A stretch of 60,000 nucleotides of DNA, from contig WPIO01000090.1 in assembly GCA_009760855.2 (NCBI GenBank), positions 1,260,001 to 1,320,000 of the forward strand, given 5' to 3'. The translations under genes and the position numbers were made by a program. Below the pieces are notes generated by a model, which made no database searches, had not been told where the DNA came from, and was given only the letters and a program-made list of their open reading frames with translations. Source of the stretch: Cristatella mucedo (taxonomy: Eukaryota; Bryozoa; Phylactolaemata; Cristatellidae). Positions 11,691 to 47,867 of this stretch are shown piece after piece (the stretch's first letter is position 1; each line of letters starts with the position of its first letter).

Positions 11691-12044
11691 TAGGTTGCTG
11701 AAAGCAGGCTTGACTTTGGGTATGGCCATGAGCTTGTTTTTTGGGCGTGAGAGTAGTTGATAGCTGTCGTAACCCTCGGCAGGCGACTGCGTTGGTGGTA
11801 AGACTCGTCAACGTAACGTAAGACTCGTCAACTTTGCCTTGATACGCTCTCTTCATCAGTACCTTATACGCGCCTGTAAGGACTATCTCGTTTGTATACT
11901 TTCTGTTGATGACAAAAGGGCTTTAGTGCAGAAGCTGCTTCTGCGAGTTCGTAACATTAATTCTAGGTGCGAGACAATTTCTAGGAAACCTTAACGTTCA
12001 ATCAGCGATTGACACATTGCTTGAGACTATATTGGTATTTATAA

Positions 12045-12220
12045 TCAATAATTGTAATTATAATTATATAATATATATATATATATATATTATATAGTAT
12101 ATATATATATTAATAGTATATATTATTATATAATACAATATAACATATATTATATTAATATATTATATTAATATAACTATATAGTTATAGTTATAATAAT
12201 TATAATCAATCATTTATAAT
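12045..12220. repeat. AT-rich low-complexity tract
   Basis: Almost only A and T, with TA dinucleotide runs and partial palindromes around 12060-12190. Confidence 0.9.
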
Positions 12221-12879
12221 TGGTATTTTATAATCAAACCTGGAAGATCTTGGCTTCCGATCTTGGCTTAATTAAGGGGAAAATGTTGAGAGAATGCTGA
12301 TAACATTAATCCAACAATCGAATATTTCCAAGGGTATCTTTCAAACGACCGTCATGCTAGACATTGGATCTGAAGTCTTGACTACTTTCAAACTAAGTGT
12401 AAGTATTTGAAAAATAATAATTTACGCTATATCTGACCCATAAGTAAACCGGAAGCAAAATATCTACAAATTAAAATCTCTTTATCTTTGCATCACATTT
12501 GGATTGCGTCCCAATATTTGAACCTTGATGCATTGAGGTACATGCTTGCTGTTTGCTGAGGTACATACATGTGACTTTTACGAAGCTTCCTTTACAGTGC
12601 AGCAGAGTGCTATATAAATTCCTTAACTTGGACAATACAGCAATACTCAACATGAAATTTCAACTGGGAATTTAGTTCTGCCTGTATACTGCTGCAGTAC
12701 TTGGTTTTTAATTTTGATTGGATAAGTATTGTTTTGCATGTCATCAAGCGTCCTTGAAGTTGATACTCTGCAATCACAGATTTGTTGCTTCCGGTTTACT
12801 TTCACGTTAGACGTGGTTGGCAAAATCATTATTTTAAGGGTTTCTTTAAATGTAGAAATTTAAAAGTTTAGATACCATT

Positions 12880-13005
12880 TCTAACATGTCTATTGTAAGG
12901 CACTCTAGACAATTATTTGATTGTTTGACCAATCTTATGTAAAGTGTCTGGAGGGAGATTGAGTTCTCTGAGGGGGCTTTAGCAAATGCACCATTAGTAT
13001 TATTA
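12880..13005 (+). mobile_element. LINE-A 3' end fragment
   Basis: GTAAAGTGTCTGGAGGGAGA, TTGAGTTCTCTGAGGGGGCT, then a TAGTATTATTATC tail: the common LINE-A 3' terminus. Confidence 0.7.
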
Positions 13006-13189
13006 TCTTTTGACTGTTTTCCAAAGTTTATTTTCAAGACATTTTTTTAATATAATAAATATTATAATATTCAAGATCGAGCAAAAAAAGCAGAGACGCT
13101 CTACCCATGTCTGCATTCCTAAATAGGTCGCTGTACACCCTAAGCAATGCTGACTCTGTAGAGTGATCAGCTCTAAAGCCAGACTGGAA

Positions 13190-13612
13190 CTTACTAGCAA
13201 GGTTTGAAGTTTAAATATATGAGTTCAGCTGGTCCGCCACGACCCGTTCCAGTGTCTTTGATAGGAATGGTTGAAGGGAGACTGGGCGGTAGTTAAAGTT
13301 CTCTGGGTCTAGTGTCGCTTTCTTGAGTAGTAGCCTGACTAAAGCTTTTTTGAAGGGTGCTGAGACATGACCTGAGGCTAATGACATATTAATGATGTTA
13401 GTTATGCATGGCAGCAGCAGATCAATGCAACTTAGGATTAGGACAGTGGGAATAGGGTCCAGAGGACTTGTTGTCTTCTTTGATTGGGATATGAACTTCA
13501 GGACGAGATCACTAGTGACATACTTAAATGTAGACATTGCGGTGCAGCCAAGAATCGGGAAACAGCACCTTAGGGAAGATGTTGTCATCGCAGGGATGGA
13601 CTCCCTGATCTT
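13190..13612 (-). mobile_element. LINE-A fragment, antisense (RT N-terminal part)
   Basis: The minus strand encodes [40 protein letters not shown] and [12 protein letters not shown]. This is the well-kept N-terminal RT segment, without the catalytic core. Confidence 0.85.
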
Positions 13613-13615
13613 GTG

Positions 13616-14115
13616 TTACCCTGAAAATAAGACCTACACACCGAAAATAAACCCTAGAATGTTAATCATTCAGGGAATGTAAGCCCTGTAGTTTGGTTCG
13701 CACATCAGAGAGCCAGCCGATGACCAACACCAACAGGTTATAATACGACTCCCTTCGCCCCCTTCTCACACTCGACTCTCCTCGACAACCGCTGTCCCCT
13801 GGGCGACCCCGATGATTCATCCGAGGACCACAGCTGTGCACTGATGGTGAATCCACCACCTTTTCACCACTGGGTTACCGGCCTGTATCCAGGCCACATC
13901 ACAGGCGGACCACAGCTGTGCACCGGCCCCTCTCGGCGATGCTCCCAACAGCTGTTCATCGGCGGTTCAGCAGAGGAGCAGTACCGGCCTGCATACAATC
14001 GCACTGCAACCCCTTGACCTTAACGTCACAAGTTTCCAGCAGCAACACAAGTAGCTGTACCGGCCTGCATACAATTGAACTACAAGCACTACCCCAAAAA
14101 ATAAGCCCTATCGGC
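13616..14115. mobile_element. Candidate DNA-transposon terminal region with AAAATAAGNCC repeats
   Basis: GAAAATAAGACCTAC, GAAAATAAACCCTAG and later AAAAATAAGCCCTAT recur at 13624-13662 and 14097-14112. Short repeated motifs of this type occur at the ends of some cut-and-paste elements. No transposase lies between them. The decayed pogo-like transposase lies downstream at 14845-15460, so a link is possible but unproven. Confidence 0.3.
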
Positions 14116-14334
14116 AGCTTCTTTGAGCTTCGGAGCAGCCGCGGCAGCAGACTTCGGAGAGTGAGGTCACGTGGAGTCAGGCAGCGGAGGGATACCTAGA
14201 CAATACGACTGAAGCAGCCGAAGGATCGGAGTATGGCATCAATAGTGGTGAGCACTTTTTTGTTTAACCAAACGCTGTTCCCTCTGAAACCATATGACTT
14301 TGGTGAAATAGTGTAAATTTCTGGGGGCAAATGG

Positions 14335-14560
14335 TGCCACGTATTGTGTGGGTGCAATGTTCGGAGAATTAATTCCGCCCACAATACAGTCCCCCACATT
14401 ACGGTATGTGTGTTCACATATGTGGGCACGCTCTGTATTGTGTGGGGGCAAACTATACGGTATGTGAGTTCGCACAAAGGGAGAACGCATTCCCACATGC
14501 CGCAATATGTGGGGGCCCATATTGGGATACAATATTGTGTGGAGGGCACAGTTTTTTCGG
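14335..14560. repeat. Cluster of short palindromic TATTGTGTGGG / CCCACAATA units
   Basis: The motif TATTGTGTGGG occurs at about 14342, 14437 and 14534 and its complement CCCACAATA at ~14380. TACGGTATGTG is repeated at ~14400 and ~14456. The arrangement suggests sub-terminal repeats of a DNA element. Confidence 0.5.
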
Positions 14561-14629
14561 ACGGGAGGGGGTCAATCAAACGTTTTGCTAGATGGCTCGG
14601 CGATTTCTACTGTAGTTACGCCTCTGGCA

Positions 14630-14733
14630 AAGTTGGGCAAACGAGACGAGCCTCGTTGTCTCTTCTCGTCTTGTCTCGTCTCCTGTTACTTTTTTCGTCT
14701 CGTTCTTGTTGTTTCGTCTCGTTTGCCCAACTT
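14630..14733. repeat. 20-bp perfect inverted repeat, 64-base pyrimidine-rich loop
   Basis: Arms 14630-14649 and 14714-14733 are exact reverse complements (AAGTTGGGCAAACGAGACGA on the left). The loop is a CGTCT-rich tract. Confidence 0.85.
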
Positions 14734-14844
14734 CGGCCTCAGGTAACTGCCATCGTTTTTATTGCCACCCGCCTCGTTAGCCTCCAGTTATGATACGGTA
14801 GCACTTGGTTTAATTTTAGACTATAGGGAGCAGTATTTTGACCC

Positions 14845-15460
14845 CCAGGCCGGATGAGTGCAAAAAGAAAGAGCATCCTACCCATCGAGTAAAAGAAAAG
14901 AATCATGGAGGATTCCCATGGCATCAGAATCTGACGACTTCCTGTACAGAGAAGGAGTTGGATCTCCGAATGGTCCGGAAATGGCGAGCAGGGTAAAATA
15001 GCCTCAGTCAAAAGGTAGATGGAGGCAATTCTAAGAAGCCAACGTGTGGATCGGGTCGGCAACCATAGGCATCATCAGTGAATGGATTGCTGACAGGAGA
15101 GCAGTGGGTCTGGTTGTGAACAAGACCTAAATTCGAGCATTCGCTTTTGTAATGGCAACATAATTGGAAATTATAGTGGAATATTTCAAACCATTACAGC
15201 GCCGGATGGATGGCTTCCTTCAGCGTTATGAACTGTCTCTAAAGACGATTGTCAACACTGTTCAAGCTGGAAGATAATGAAGTTGTTAAAGGTGCACTTG
15301 CATTTGTCTTCGATTGACGGCATCGAATTTTCCAAATACCAACTTTACAACATGAGTACAATGGATGAAACTACAGTGTTCATGGACTAAGGCTCTCAAA
15401 TGACAATTGAATAGAGGGGTGCCACGTCAATCTCCGTTACCCCCATTTGTTCATCATCCC
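14845..15460 (+). pseudogene. Pogo/Tigger-like transposase pseudogene
   Basis: Degraded text in shifting frames follows the order of pogo-family transposases. A SAKRKSILP start (14856) is followed by an EWIADRRAVGLVVNK helix region (~15080-15125). RRMDGFLQRYELSLKTIV (~15205) resembles the GW..RFM.R..LSLR signature. YNMSTMDETTVFMD (15346-15387) matches YNMDETPVFFD, which carries the first catalytic Asp. RGATSISVT follows. At least three in-frame stops and frame changes make it non-functional. I did not see the remaining catalytic residues. Confidence 0.65.
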
Positions 15461-15949
15461 CCATCAGCTTATCATTAGCTTGTCAGTTTCAAGTCAAAGT
15501 AGCTAGCTGCTTTCTACTCACCTATGTGTCTGCAATGTGAAAAAGAGTGTTTGAGGGGAAAAGTCAAGGCAATACTCATCACAATTTGTTGACCCTCGGT
15601 AGATCGAGGTACCTGCGTGGAGCTTGTTGAAGTGCATGCGTGCGACTTTTAAAAAGTTTCATTTCCAGTGAAGGTTTGCAACTTGTAAATTCCATAGCTC
15701 GGCCATTAATTTAATTTATTTCAGTGTACTTGGAAATATGAGTTCAGCTCTGCTTGTTTAACGTAGTCCCAAAATTATTCCCTTCGGGTAGGTTTTACTT
15801 TACATATACGTCGTTGCAGAAAATACAGCCCCGGGACGTTTGATGCCATGTATAGCAATTCCTATCCGACCTAAATAAGAAATAGTTTGAGCATTAGATT
15901 ATACAAGCGAAACGAATTGACCAGCAAGGCTTTCTCGAGAGCCTCTCAT
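15461..15949. other. No recognised feature
   Basis: No protein or repeat family seen. It may be the rest of the decayed DNA element. Confidence 0.4.
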
Positions 15950-17235
15950 CTTGCCTGGGCATCATTGGTACGAACTGCAATTGTTTGGGTCCTATCTCTG
16001 TGGGACTCCAGATTACTTACTTGAATGAACAAACATCACCCGAGGAACCACTTAAGTATAGGGTACCTCAGGGCTAAGTTCTTGGTCCGGTTCTTTTCAC
16101 GGTTTATACTCTCTCTCTCTCCCTCTCTCTTGCCGATTTGATTGCCAAGTACAATCTACGCCTTTACTTCTATGCAGACGATATTCAATTGTACCGGTGC
16201 TTCGATCGCTTCCAGCACATTGAACTCTCTCAACTCTCTTGCTGCATGTATTGATTACATCCGCACATGGATGGCAGCAAACTTTCTTAAATTGAATGTT
16301 GATAAAAACTAACTTACTAGTCATAGGCAAACCAAGTGTGATTCAGAAATTCGCAAGGCTGGTGCTCAGTCGGCTCTGCCAGCTTATCTCCAGTTGAATC
16401 CGCACGAAATCTTGGTGTCACGTTCCAAAGTGACCTTCCGTTAGACGACCGCATCAGTTCCAGTCAAGTCTACCTACTTTTAGCTACATAACATTGCTAA
16501 AATTCGGGCTTGTTTAGACAGAGACACCACATCTAAGTCGGTCCATGCATTTGTGACATCCCGTCTTGACTTCTGAAACCCACTGCTTGCTGGTCTACCG
16601 GCTTGCGTGATCAGGAGCTTACAGCTGGTGCAAAACTCTACTGATAGGCTTGTCTGTCGTGAGTATGGCAGTTGTCATATCAAACTACTCGTCGACCTGC
16701 TCTGGCTCCCTGTCAAGCAACGGATCGACTTCAAGGTTTCTTCACTCACTTGTAGGTCCCTTTATTCTATGGCTCCAGCCTACCTATCAAATCTACTGCC
16801 CACCAGGCACCGTATAACCCAGTTTTCGGAATCCAACTGTTTACCTATACCTCATACAAACCTCAAATCCATTGGAGACCGTGCCTTTAGTTCGTATGCT
16901 CCCAAAGCCCGGAACTCCCTCCCGACTTGCGTCTCATCTCCTTACTTGACCACGTTTAGGAAGAAACTAAAACCGCAAGTATTTATGACAGCATTTAGTG
17001 GGTCCCTTCGATTCGACCTGCATGTGCTTATACGTGCTGACACTGTGCATGCTGCCGTTAACCGTACTCTTAGGCTGACCTTGTGAATGTCATCCATAAC
17101 CATGTTATTCTTGTTTTTCGAGCATGCTACCACTAACGATCGTGCTTGCTTTGCAGCTACGTAAAGTGCCTAGAGTTCACTGAGGGTGTTATAACAAATG
17201 CATTATTACTATTATTATTATTATCTACAGAAAGA
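15950..17235 (+). mobile_element. LINE-A copy retaining the RT catalytic YADD motif
   Basis: RVPQG*VLGPVLFTVYT at ~16057-16112 is interrupted by a short CT microsatellite (16108-16130). It resumes with LADLIAKYNLRLYFYADDIQ, the catalytic motif of LINE reverse transcriptase, at ~16132-16193. The C-terminal part (PVESARNLGV, LPVKQRIDFKV, MAPAYLSNLLP) and the 3' untranslated end with ATT repeats (17205-17223) follow. Many stops and frameshifts. Confidence 0.88.
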
Positions 17236-17479
17236 TAATTTCGGATGAAGTGTCCAGTTGGGTACAGATGCAACAGGAAATAGGAGGCAGAGCCCATTTT
17301 AAGGATTAGGCTTTCCAGTACCGAGTGGCATCGCCTATAGCAATTAGTGGGACTAGTCATTCAATTTGAAAAATCTGTCACAGTAGGAGCGTCTGCAGTA
17401 GATGCTGCAAGGCAGTTAAGAGAGCTGGACGTGCTGGAAGGTAGGAAAGGATCAAACAGCTTCGTGTCATCTGCATATA

Positions 17480-17770
17480 AATGAACTTAAAAACATACCT
17501 ATTTAGGACAGCATTTAGTGGGTCCTTGTGATTCGTCCTCGATGTGCTTATGCGTGCTGACACTGTTCATGCTGCCACTAACCACATTTGCATGCTGACC
17601 CAGTGCATGTAACCCCTAACCATATCATTCATTTTGTTTGTTTTTCAAGCATGATTTTACTTACTATTCTATTGCGTATCACTTTGCAGCAAATGTAAAG
17701 CGCCTAGAAAGAGATTAAGTTCTCTGAGGGCGCTTTATCAAGTGCAATATTATTATTATTATTATTAAAG
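17480..17770 (+). mobile_element. LINE-A 3' end fragment
   Basis: Runs from ACATACCTATTTAGGACAGC to GTAAAGCGCCTAGAAAGAGA, TTAAGTTCTCTGAGGGCGCT and a pure ATT tail. This is the clearest copy of the LINE-A 3' terminus in the window. Confidence 0.85.
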
Positions 17771-18099
17771 CCTGCTAGGCAAACACATCGGCGAGATACA
17801 CTAAAAAAATGTCGATGTCGGCCATCAACCTTGTTTTTAACCACTCCCAGGTACGCCTTACCTATTGACGACCTCTTTAGCGATCTAGCAGATCGTTTTT
17901 CTAGATTTTTTGTCAGCTAGATAGATAATATATGACGTTCCTGAAAGTTGGATCCTTCTTCCTCACTTACGTGCTCCATCTCTGTATCTACCGTCAAGCC
18001 TGCCACTAGAGACCAAATCTCGAGAAGTTCATCTCCCAGTCGAGAGAGACTACATACCCTCTACACCTCCTACATCTTTTGTTCTACTTCAGAGATGTA

Positions 18100-18340
18100 C
18101 AGATTTGCTGCTGCGCTACATTAATGAGGTGATAGATGTGTCCTTAGCCTCAGGTTGTACCTGCGTCCTTCAAAAGGACTGCTGATAGGCCATTCATTAA
18201 GAAACCAGCGCTACATCACTACAACATCAGCAAGTTCTGCCCAATCTCCCGAGTGCCACTTCTATCAAACAGAACGCTGAAACGAGTAGTTAATGATAGG
18301 AGTAAATGCAACGTGTGTTCCAGTCCGGTTTTCAAGCTTA
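18100..18340 (+). mobile_element. LINE-A fragment (RT N-terminal part)
   Basis: Decayed version of the INMSLASG...NYRPVS...TLERVV segment (here LRYINEVIDVSLASG and later NISKFCPIS in another frame). Confidence 0.65.
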
Positions 18341-18344
18341 CCAT

Positions 18345-18502
18345 AGGGGCAAGGTGCTTGCTCTTCAAGACCCGGGTCGTGGGTTCGAGTCCTGCAGTCA
18401 TCGATCTTGTATTGATCACTGCAAGAGATGGTGATACCCGTGAAGGCTGCATTCTGCTGCTATATACTGTAAATGAGGCTGTTAAATAGCTGATTTTTTT
18501 AA
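18345..18502 (+). mobile_element. SINE-1, diverged copy
   Basis: GGTCGTGGGTTCGAGTCCTG at ~18374, then GGTGATACCCGTGAAGGCTG and GAGGCTGTTAAATAGCTGAT with a T-run. It abuts the LINE-A fragment. Confidence 0.75.
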
Positions 18503-19197
18503 TAACTCTAAAGTCAGCACCACTGCGACTGTATTAACGACCTTCTCGGGAATGTTTACTTATGAAGGGGCTCTCTGCTAGTTCTGCTGGATTTTGATCA
18601 CCAAGTCTAGCATACTCTTATAGGCTAAAACGCTTCACCCCAATTTTACGAACTGGGTTTAGGCACAAGTTCCCCAGAAATCCCACCAGACCCCTTCCAG
18701 CTAGGCATAAGAATATATCAGTGACATGTTTTTTTTCTTTGTCCAACAAATCCAGCAGTTCATCCCTCACAAAGTCCGAGATGATAAACACGGTGCTCCA
18801 CACATCTGAACCGCTGCGGGTCTCACTTAGGCCACTCGTCACTGCCCAACGATGCAGCGCGCACTGCCGAAGCCGATCCGGGTCTGAGGCAATTCATCTT
18901 TTGCTACTTGCGCCCCCAGCTGCTCTCTGCTCATAGAACAAACGAATGAAGGAGGCCGCGCGCAGGCGCACACAAACAAACGCGCATCTCAGGCAGACCC
19001 AACGGACGGCCAGCGCCGGCTGCGTAAAAGCTCACACTGTCACTTTGCTACTTAGCGATGAAGTAAGTAAGAACGGCCAGATCTATCTCACGCTGACCGC
19101 CAAAGCTCGTGACACGACAGACTCGCAAAGAGCGCTCACCGGTCGTACACAAACGCCATTGGTGACGAGAAAGCCTGCAGAGGCCCAGCAGGGAGGC
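18503..19197. other. No recognised feature
   Basis: Downstream of the CRNKL1 stop. It may include the 3' UTR end, but I found no poly(A) signal that I trust. Confidence 0.4.
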
Positions 19198-19213
19198 GTC
19201 TCTCTCTCTCTCT

Positions 19214-19262
<49 letters not shown>
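19198..19262 (+). repeat. CT microsatellite
   Basis: About 30 CT units with one CCCTCCC interruption. Confidence 0.97.
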
Positions 19263-19598
19263 AGTAGACCTCTAGCGTGGCCGCCTCCAACCGATTGTGC
19301 ACTCGCCCATGTCCGAAACGAGGCCTGACAGGGTCAGATCAGCCTCGCGTCCGCGATGCGGCACCCAGTGAGGAGGTGCCACGTCAACCACAGGGGTAGG
19401 AGAGCTGACGTTGCCTCCTCTGCGGGATGTCAGGAGCCGCCCTCCATCCAGAGAGGGACGGCAGTGAAGTTCGGGGAACCGAAGACGCGAAGGCGGCGGC
19501 AGCAGCGCCCGGCTCCTCTATAGCCGTCGGGCCGGCGTCCTGCCGCTCCTCCGAGAGGCACGCACGCAGCTGCCGGCCTTAGAGCGAGCGCCCTGCTC

Positions 19599-43858
<24,260 letters not shown>

Positions 43859-44630
43859 TCTGGATACTGTAACTCCTTACTTCCTTGTGAGGCAAACGGG
43901 AAAGCAAGCAGCGGTATGAATACAAACCGGCCGCTCCGCCACGCCGGAAATGACTGCGGACCTGTACCGGAAGTGAAGTTGGTCATGATATTAGCGCACG
44001 CCTTCGGATCGCTACAAATCGGATCGCTTACATTTCTTATTTTATTAAATATTAAAAATGTCAAACTTTATCTTTAACTTTAGGAGCAATAAAGTGCAGA
44101 ATACACATTCTTGAACATAGGGACGGTGGAGCGAAGTTATCTCCACAAGCATTCGCTAACGCGCAAGCTCACGCTCGCGCACCCATCCTCTTCAAGGCAT
44201 GGACACACACTCACGCACACACTTACATAAGTACACACAGTCTCTGTCTATCTGCTTCTTTGCTCTGTCTCTCTGTCTGTCGCTCGCCTCACATTGCACA
44301 TGGCTACTCGTACGCGCGATGGTCTTTCAACTACAACTTTTTTCAACTACAACCGCTAATTTTCAACTAGATGTAGAAATATGTCGATCATTAGATGCAT
44401 GCCCTGCCTCTACACATAAAATCAGATAAATCAATAAAATATATCATAAAAAATAAAATCAATCATAATCAATAAAATCAATCTCACTACAATGCGGTGC
44501 AAGTAAGCTACTCGCAGCGAAGATTGCATCCGCAGTCTAACTGAGCCGTGATGGCACGTTAGGGAAGGCGATTGCTGTTCACCACATTTTTTGGTCGGTT
44601 TGATTGGTCGGTTTCGAAGCCTGCGGTGGC
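43859..44630. other. CRNKL1 5' flank, no assigned element
   Basis: Would contain the promoter and any 5' UTR exon. Moderately CpG-containing just upstream of the start (GCGGCCGG near 43930), with no TATA box that I can place. No divergent gene was recognised. Confidence 0.35.
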
Positions 44631-44631
44631 T

Positions 44632-44732
44632 GATTTTCTTTATCGTCGCTGAAAGCGCTGGCGATAGCCGTAAAGGCTCTTCTGTCGTTATACGAAAGAG
44701 AGGCTTTTAAATCAGCGAGCATCTTTTTTTAA
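44632..44732 (+). mobile_element. SINE-1, 5'-truncated copy
   Basis: Starts at the body (TTTATCGTCGCTGAAAGCGC) and runs through AAGGCTCTTCTGTCGTTATA to GAGGCTTTTAAATCAGCGAG with a T-run. Confidence 0.75.
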
Positions 44733-45459
44733 CTAACGGCATTTGAGAAAAAGATTAACCCTCCATTCTTTGTTATCTGGACTGCTTATCCAAACCAGTG
44801 AGATTCGAATTCACGATGTGAACACTCCAACTATACACCTGCCGCAGACATTACAGGTACCACTTAATGCTAGCATGCAATATCCTATTACAGGTCCTAT
44901 GAATGCAGTCTACTCTTAAAGTCTTACTAGTTCCTGATGCGGCGGGTTGTGTCGAGATGAAACGACGGTGCATTTCATAAACACGAGCGACCTAGTGGGC
45001 TCCCTCCGATTATATCTCGCTAGATTGGCCCTTGTCTAGTCCGCCTTTAAAAGAGACTTCACTGAACGAACGTCAGCATCCTGACCTCTGGAGATAAGAG
45101 GCACAGGTGCACGACCGCGACAAGGAATAGTGTGGAAAACCAAACGACGTCATCCGACGTCGTTCGGGGCGGTCAGGCGCAAAAATGCCGAGCGTGACCT
45201 TCGGTGACCCGTACGCCATTGCCAAGAATTCAGGAAAGGTGTGGATGCTTAAGCGGTTAGATTGCGACAATGCTTGAGATTACCGGCTCCTTAATTATAG
45301 TGGCGTTGTGAAACGGATATGTCAAATCAATGTTTAGTTGGTATCAAAAGCCCTATTCAAGAGACATTTAGTTTTACTCGGGGCGTCTTGTACTCCTTAG
45401 CCAGCGAGTCGTACTTGATCTTGGACTTGGAGCTGGATATTAGGATTCGAAGTGAATAC

Positions 45460-45530
45460 ATTTGTTTAGCGTCCTCAGAAAACTAAATCTCTCTCTAGGC
45501 ACTTTACGTATGCTGCAAAGGAGCCGTAGC
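45460..45530 (-). mobile_element. LINE-A 3' end fragment, antisense
   Basis: GTTTAGCGTCCTCAGAAAAC then TCTCTCTAGGCACTTTACGT, the complement of the LINE-A terminus. Confidence 0.7.
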
Positions 45531-46244
45531 CCAATGGCGGATAGCGGTACGCAATGGCTAGGGTTTTACACAAGCGCCTCGGTGCGCTACGGAATAGAGC
45601 TTCTACATAAGCGATACGAATTGTTTATATTAAGGTAGGGGCGCTTTCAATTGCTGCCATGCTCTGCTGCCGTCGGCTGCTGCCAGCTGCGTGAGTCGGT
45701 GCAGCATCTTCAACTCGCTAGCCGTACGTCGAGGCGCCATAATCGAGGCGCCAGCTATTTACCGGTATTTCATTTCATATTTTATGAGCTGGATATGTGT
45801 GTGCGCGTGTGGCTGCGTGAGTGGAGAATGGCAGATGCTGAAATGAATAAGCCTGACGAGATGAAAGTATTCTAGCTATCGCACATGGAAAATACCAATG
45901 GTCTGCATGCCAACAGTAAATACATTTGGCGGACACGTACAAAATCTGTCAAACGGGCAGTTTATCGTACTGGATACGTCCGGGAACAGGTATCACCATC
46001 CAAACTTTCGAAACCAAGCGACAAGCGGAAAAACTCGAGCTACATCATCAGGATCTTTTTTGTGGCAACTTTACGAAGCCTCTTATTCTTAATGGGAACT
46101 AATTGCATACGCAGGCTTCTTTTTTTGCGAATAGAGAGATGCGAATTTCTTAAATCCAGACTTTAATTCGTAGCCACTTGGACTTAGCCGAGACTAAGGT
46201 GCTCACTCTTTACGACCGAGGTCGCAGGTTCCAGATCAGCAGCA

Positions 46245-46640
46245 ATAGATGTGAGCCGCCGCGGTGCTGCCGCGATGCCGCTCACTAGTCACGTGGTGGA
46301 AAAATAACGTTGTCAAATAACGCAGCCGACCAACGAAACGTGGACCGTAGCGAATGGGGACTAAGGAATCAGCGGCAAACAGTTCCAATATATAATAGTC
46401 CCAAACTAACACCATAGGCAGAGCGATACTTTATGCATAAAAATCTCAATTCCATTGCCTCCTCTTCAGAAACACGTTCCAATAAGCCGTAGCGAATGCG
46501 ACCTCAGCCGAGTTCAATTAGCCCAGGGACTCATGACATCAATCCAATCAGCAATGATCTACGGCTCCAAAAATAGACATGGTGTCCTGAGTCAGCCAGT
46601 ACTGCACTGCAGGTCAAGGGGAAACCGCCCGGCGCACTGG
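46245..46640 (+). repeat. R2 repeat, copy 1 (decayed)
   Basis: Matches the reverse complement of 51850-52150 throughout, for example GTGCTGCCGCGATGCC, CGTGGACC, TTCCAATATAT, CTCCAAAAATAGAC and GCACTGCAGGTCAAGG in the same order. It has a duplicated internal block and no long open frame. Confidence 0.6.
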
Positions 46641-47509
46641 CTGTAAACAGGATACATCTAGCAATAAATTGTATATTGCCTGCTAAAAGGGCTCAAGTTC
46701 TTTTACCACCTAAACAATAATGTTGTGCCAAGCAGCTTTTTTAAATAAATCCTTTTTAACTGCACTGAATGAATGCAATAAAACGCAGGGCATTTCAGTT
46801 TTAAGTCAGCTTTAGCTCTACATGATTCGCTAATAACTAAGTTTTTCATGTGTAGTGATAGCACTCATTTTTGACATCGCATTTTGCTATTTTGCAAAGT
46901 TACTGAGCCTACTTACTTGCGGCACTTACTCGGGAATCCATCCAATTAATAAGAAAATTTACTCTGCCACTTTCTACTATCATCATAATCCCAAAGAGAA
47001 TATGAAAAAAATGCCTAATGTTGGTGTGTGAGCTCAAAAACATTTCTTTCACGTGCCAATTTAGATAACTTCAGTTTAAGAGATAAAGAGTCCCTGTAGT
47101 AATTGCACTTTAGGCCGCTAACTACTATTCCGAGCACAATATAACTGCTGATACGGTTTACAAGTTAGCAATACTGGAGATCAAAAGTCAAATTCTTGTA
47201 GTAAATATGTAAGGTTGTACACAGTTCTTTCCAGAAAAGTAAGAGAAATTGCAAAGTCTGGATTGGACGGCTTTGCAAAAATCGGCTTTCAGATCGAGGT
47301 CGCGATGTCCCTACCATCAAAATGTCTCATGTCAATGCCAGAAACTGTGCCCACATTTATGCTTGTTACACCAAAGCTCATCATTCTACGAGTATCCCAC
47401 TATATGCTGCAAGGACAAAAAACAGGTGGCGCGGCGATGCACTTCTAGAAACTTTTGGCTACGCTACTCAAGGGTAGACATCGAGCCGCCCTGACAAGAA
47501 TTTTTGTCT
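46641..47509. other. No recognised feature
   Basis: AT-richer unique sequence. Open frames of ~80 codons at 47215-47494 show no family resemblance. Confidence 0.4.
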
Positions 47510-47665
47510 GCTGGTCTGCTTCTAACCAACATCAAATCTTTCGGAGACTATGTCTTCAGTTCGCAGGCAACCTGGAAGCTGTAACGCTCTGCTCCTAACG
47601 TCACGACATCTTCTAACTCCTTGACATTTAAATCGAAACTTAAACGCCAATTATTTCCCCACATA
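47510..47665 (+). mobile_element. LINE-A fragment, decayed
   Basis: NIKSFGDYVFSSQATWKL-like text and the TTTAAATCGAAACTTAAACG segment correspond to the LINE-A C-terminus. Confidence 0.6.
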
Positions 47666-47867
47666 TGCTTTTTCACATGGAACATATTGGCCGGACGCCT
47701 TTGTCTAGTTTTATAATGCGCCGGCGATTGTATGCATTCTACTGAGACGCTGGTACGCTTCAGTTTTTAGCCTAAATGAAATTCACCAAAATAGATTTAT
47801 TTCTTTTAATCGCAACATAATTACCTTAGCTCTTATCTTCCATTAATATTATTGTTGCGTGCAGCTC

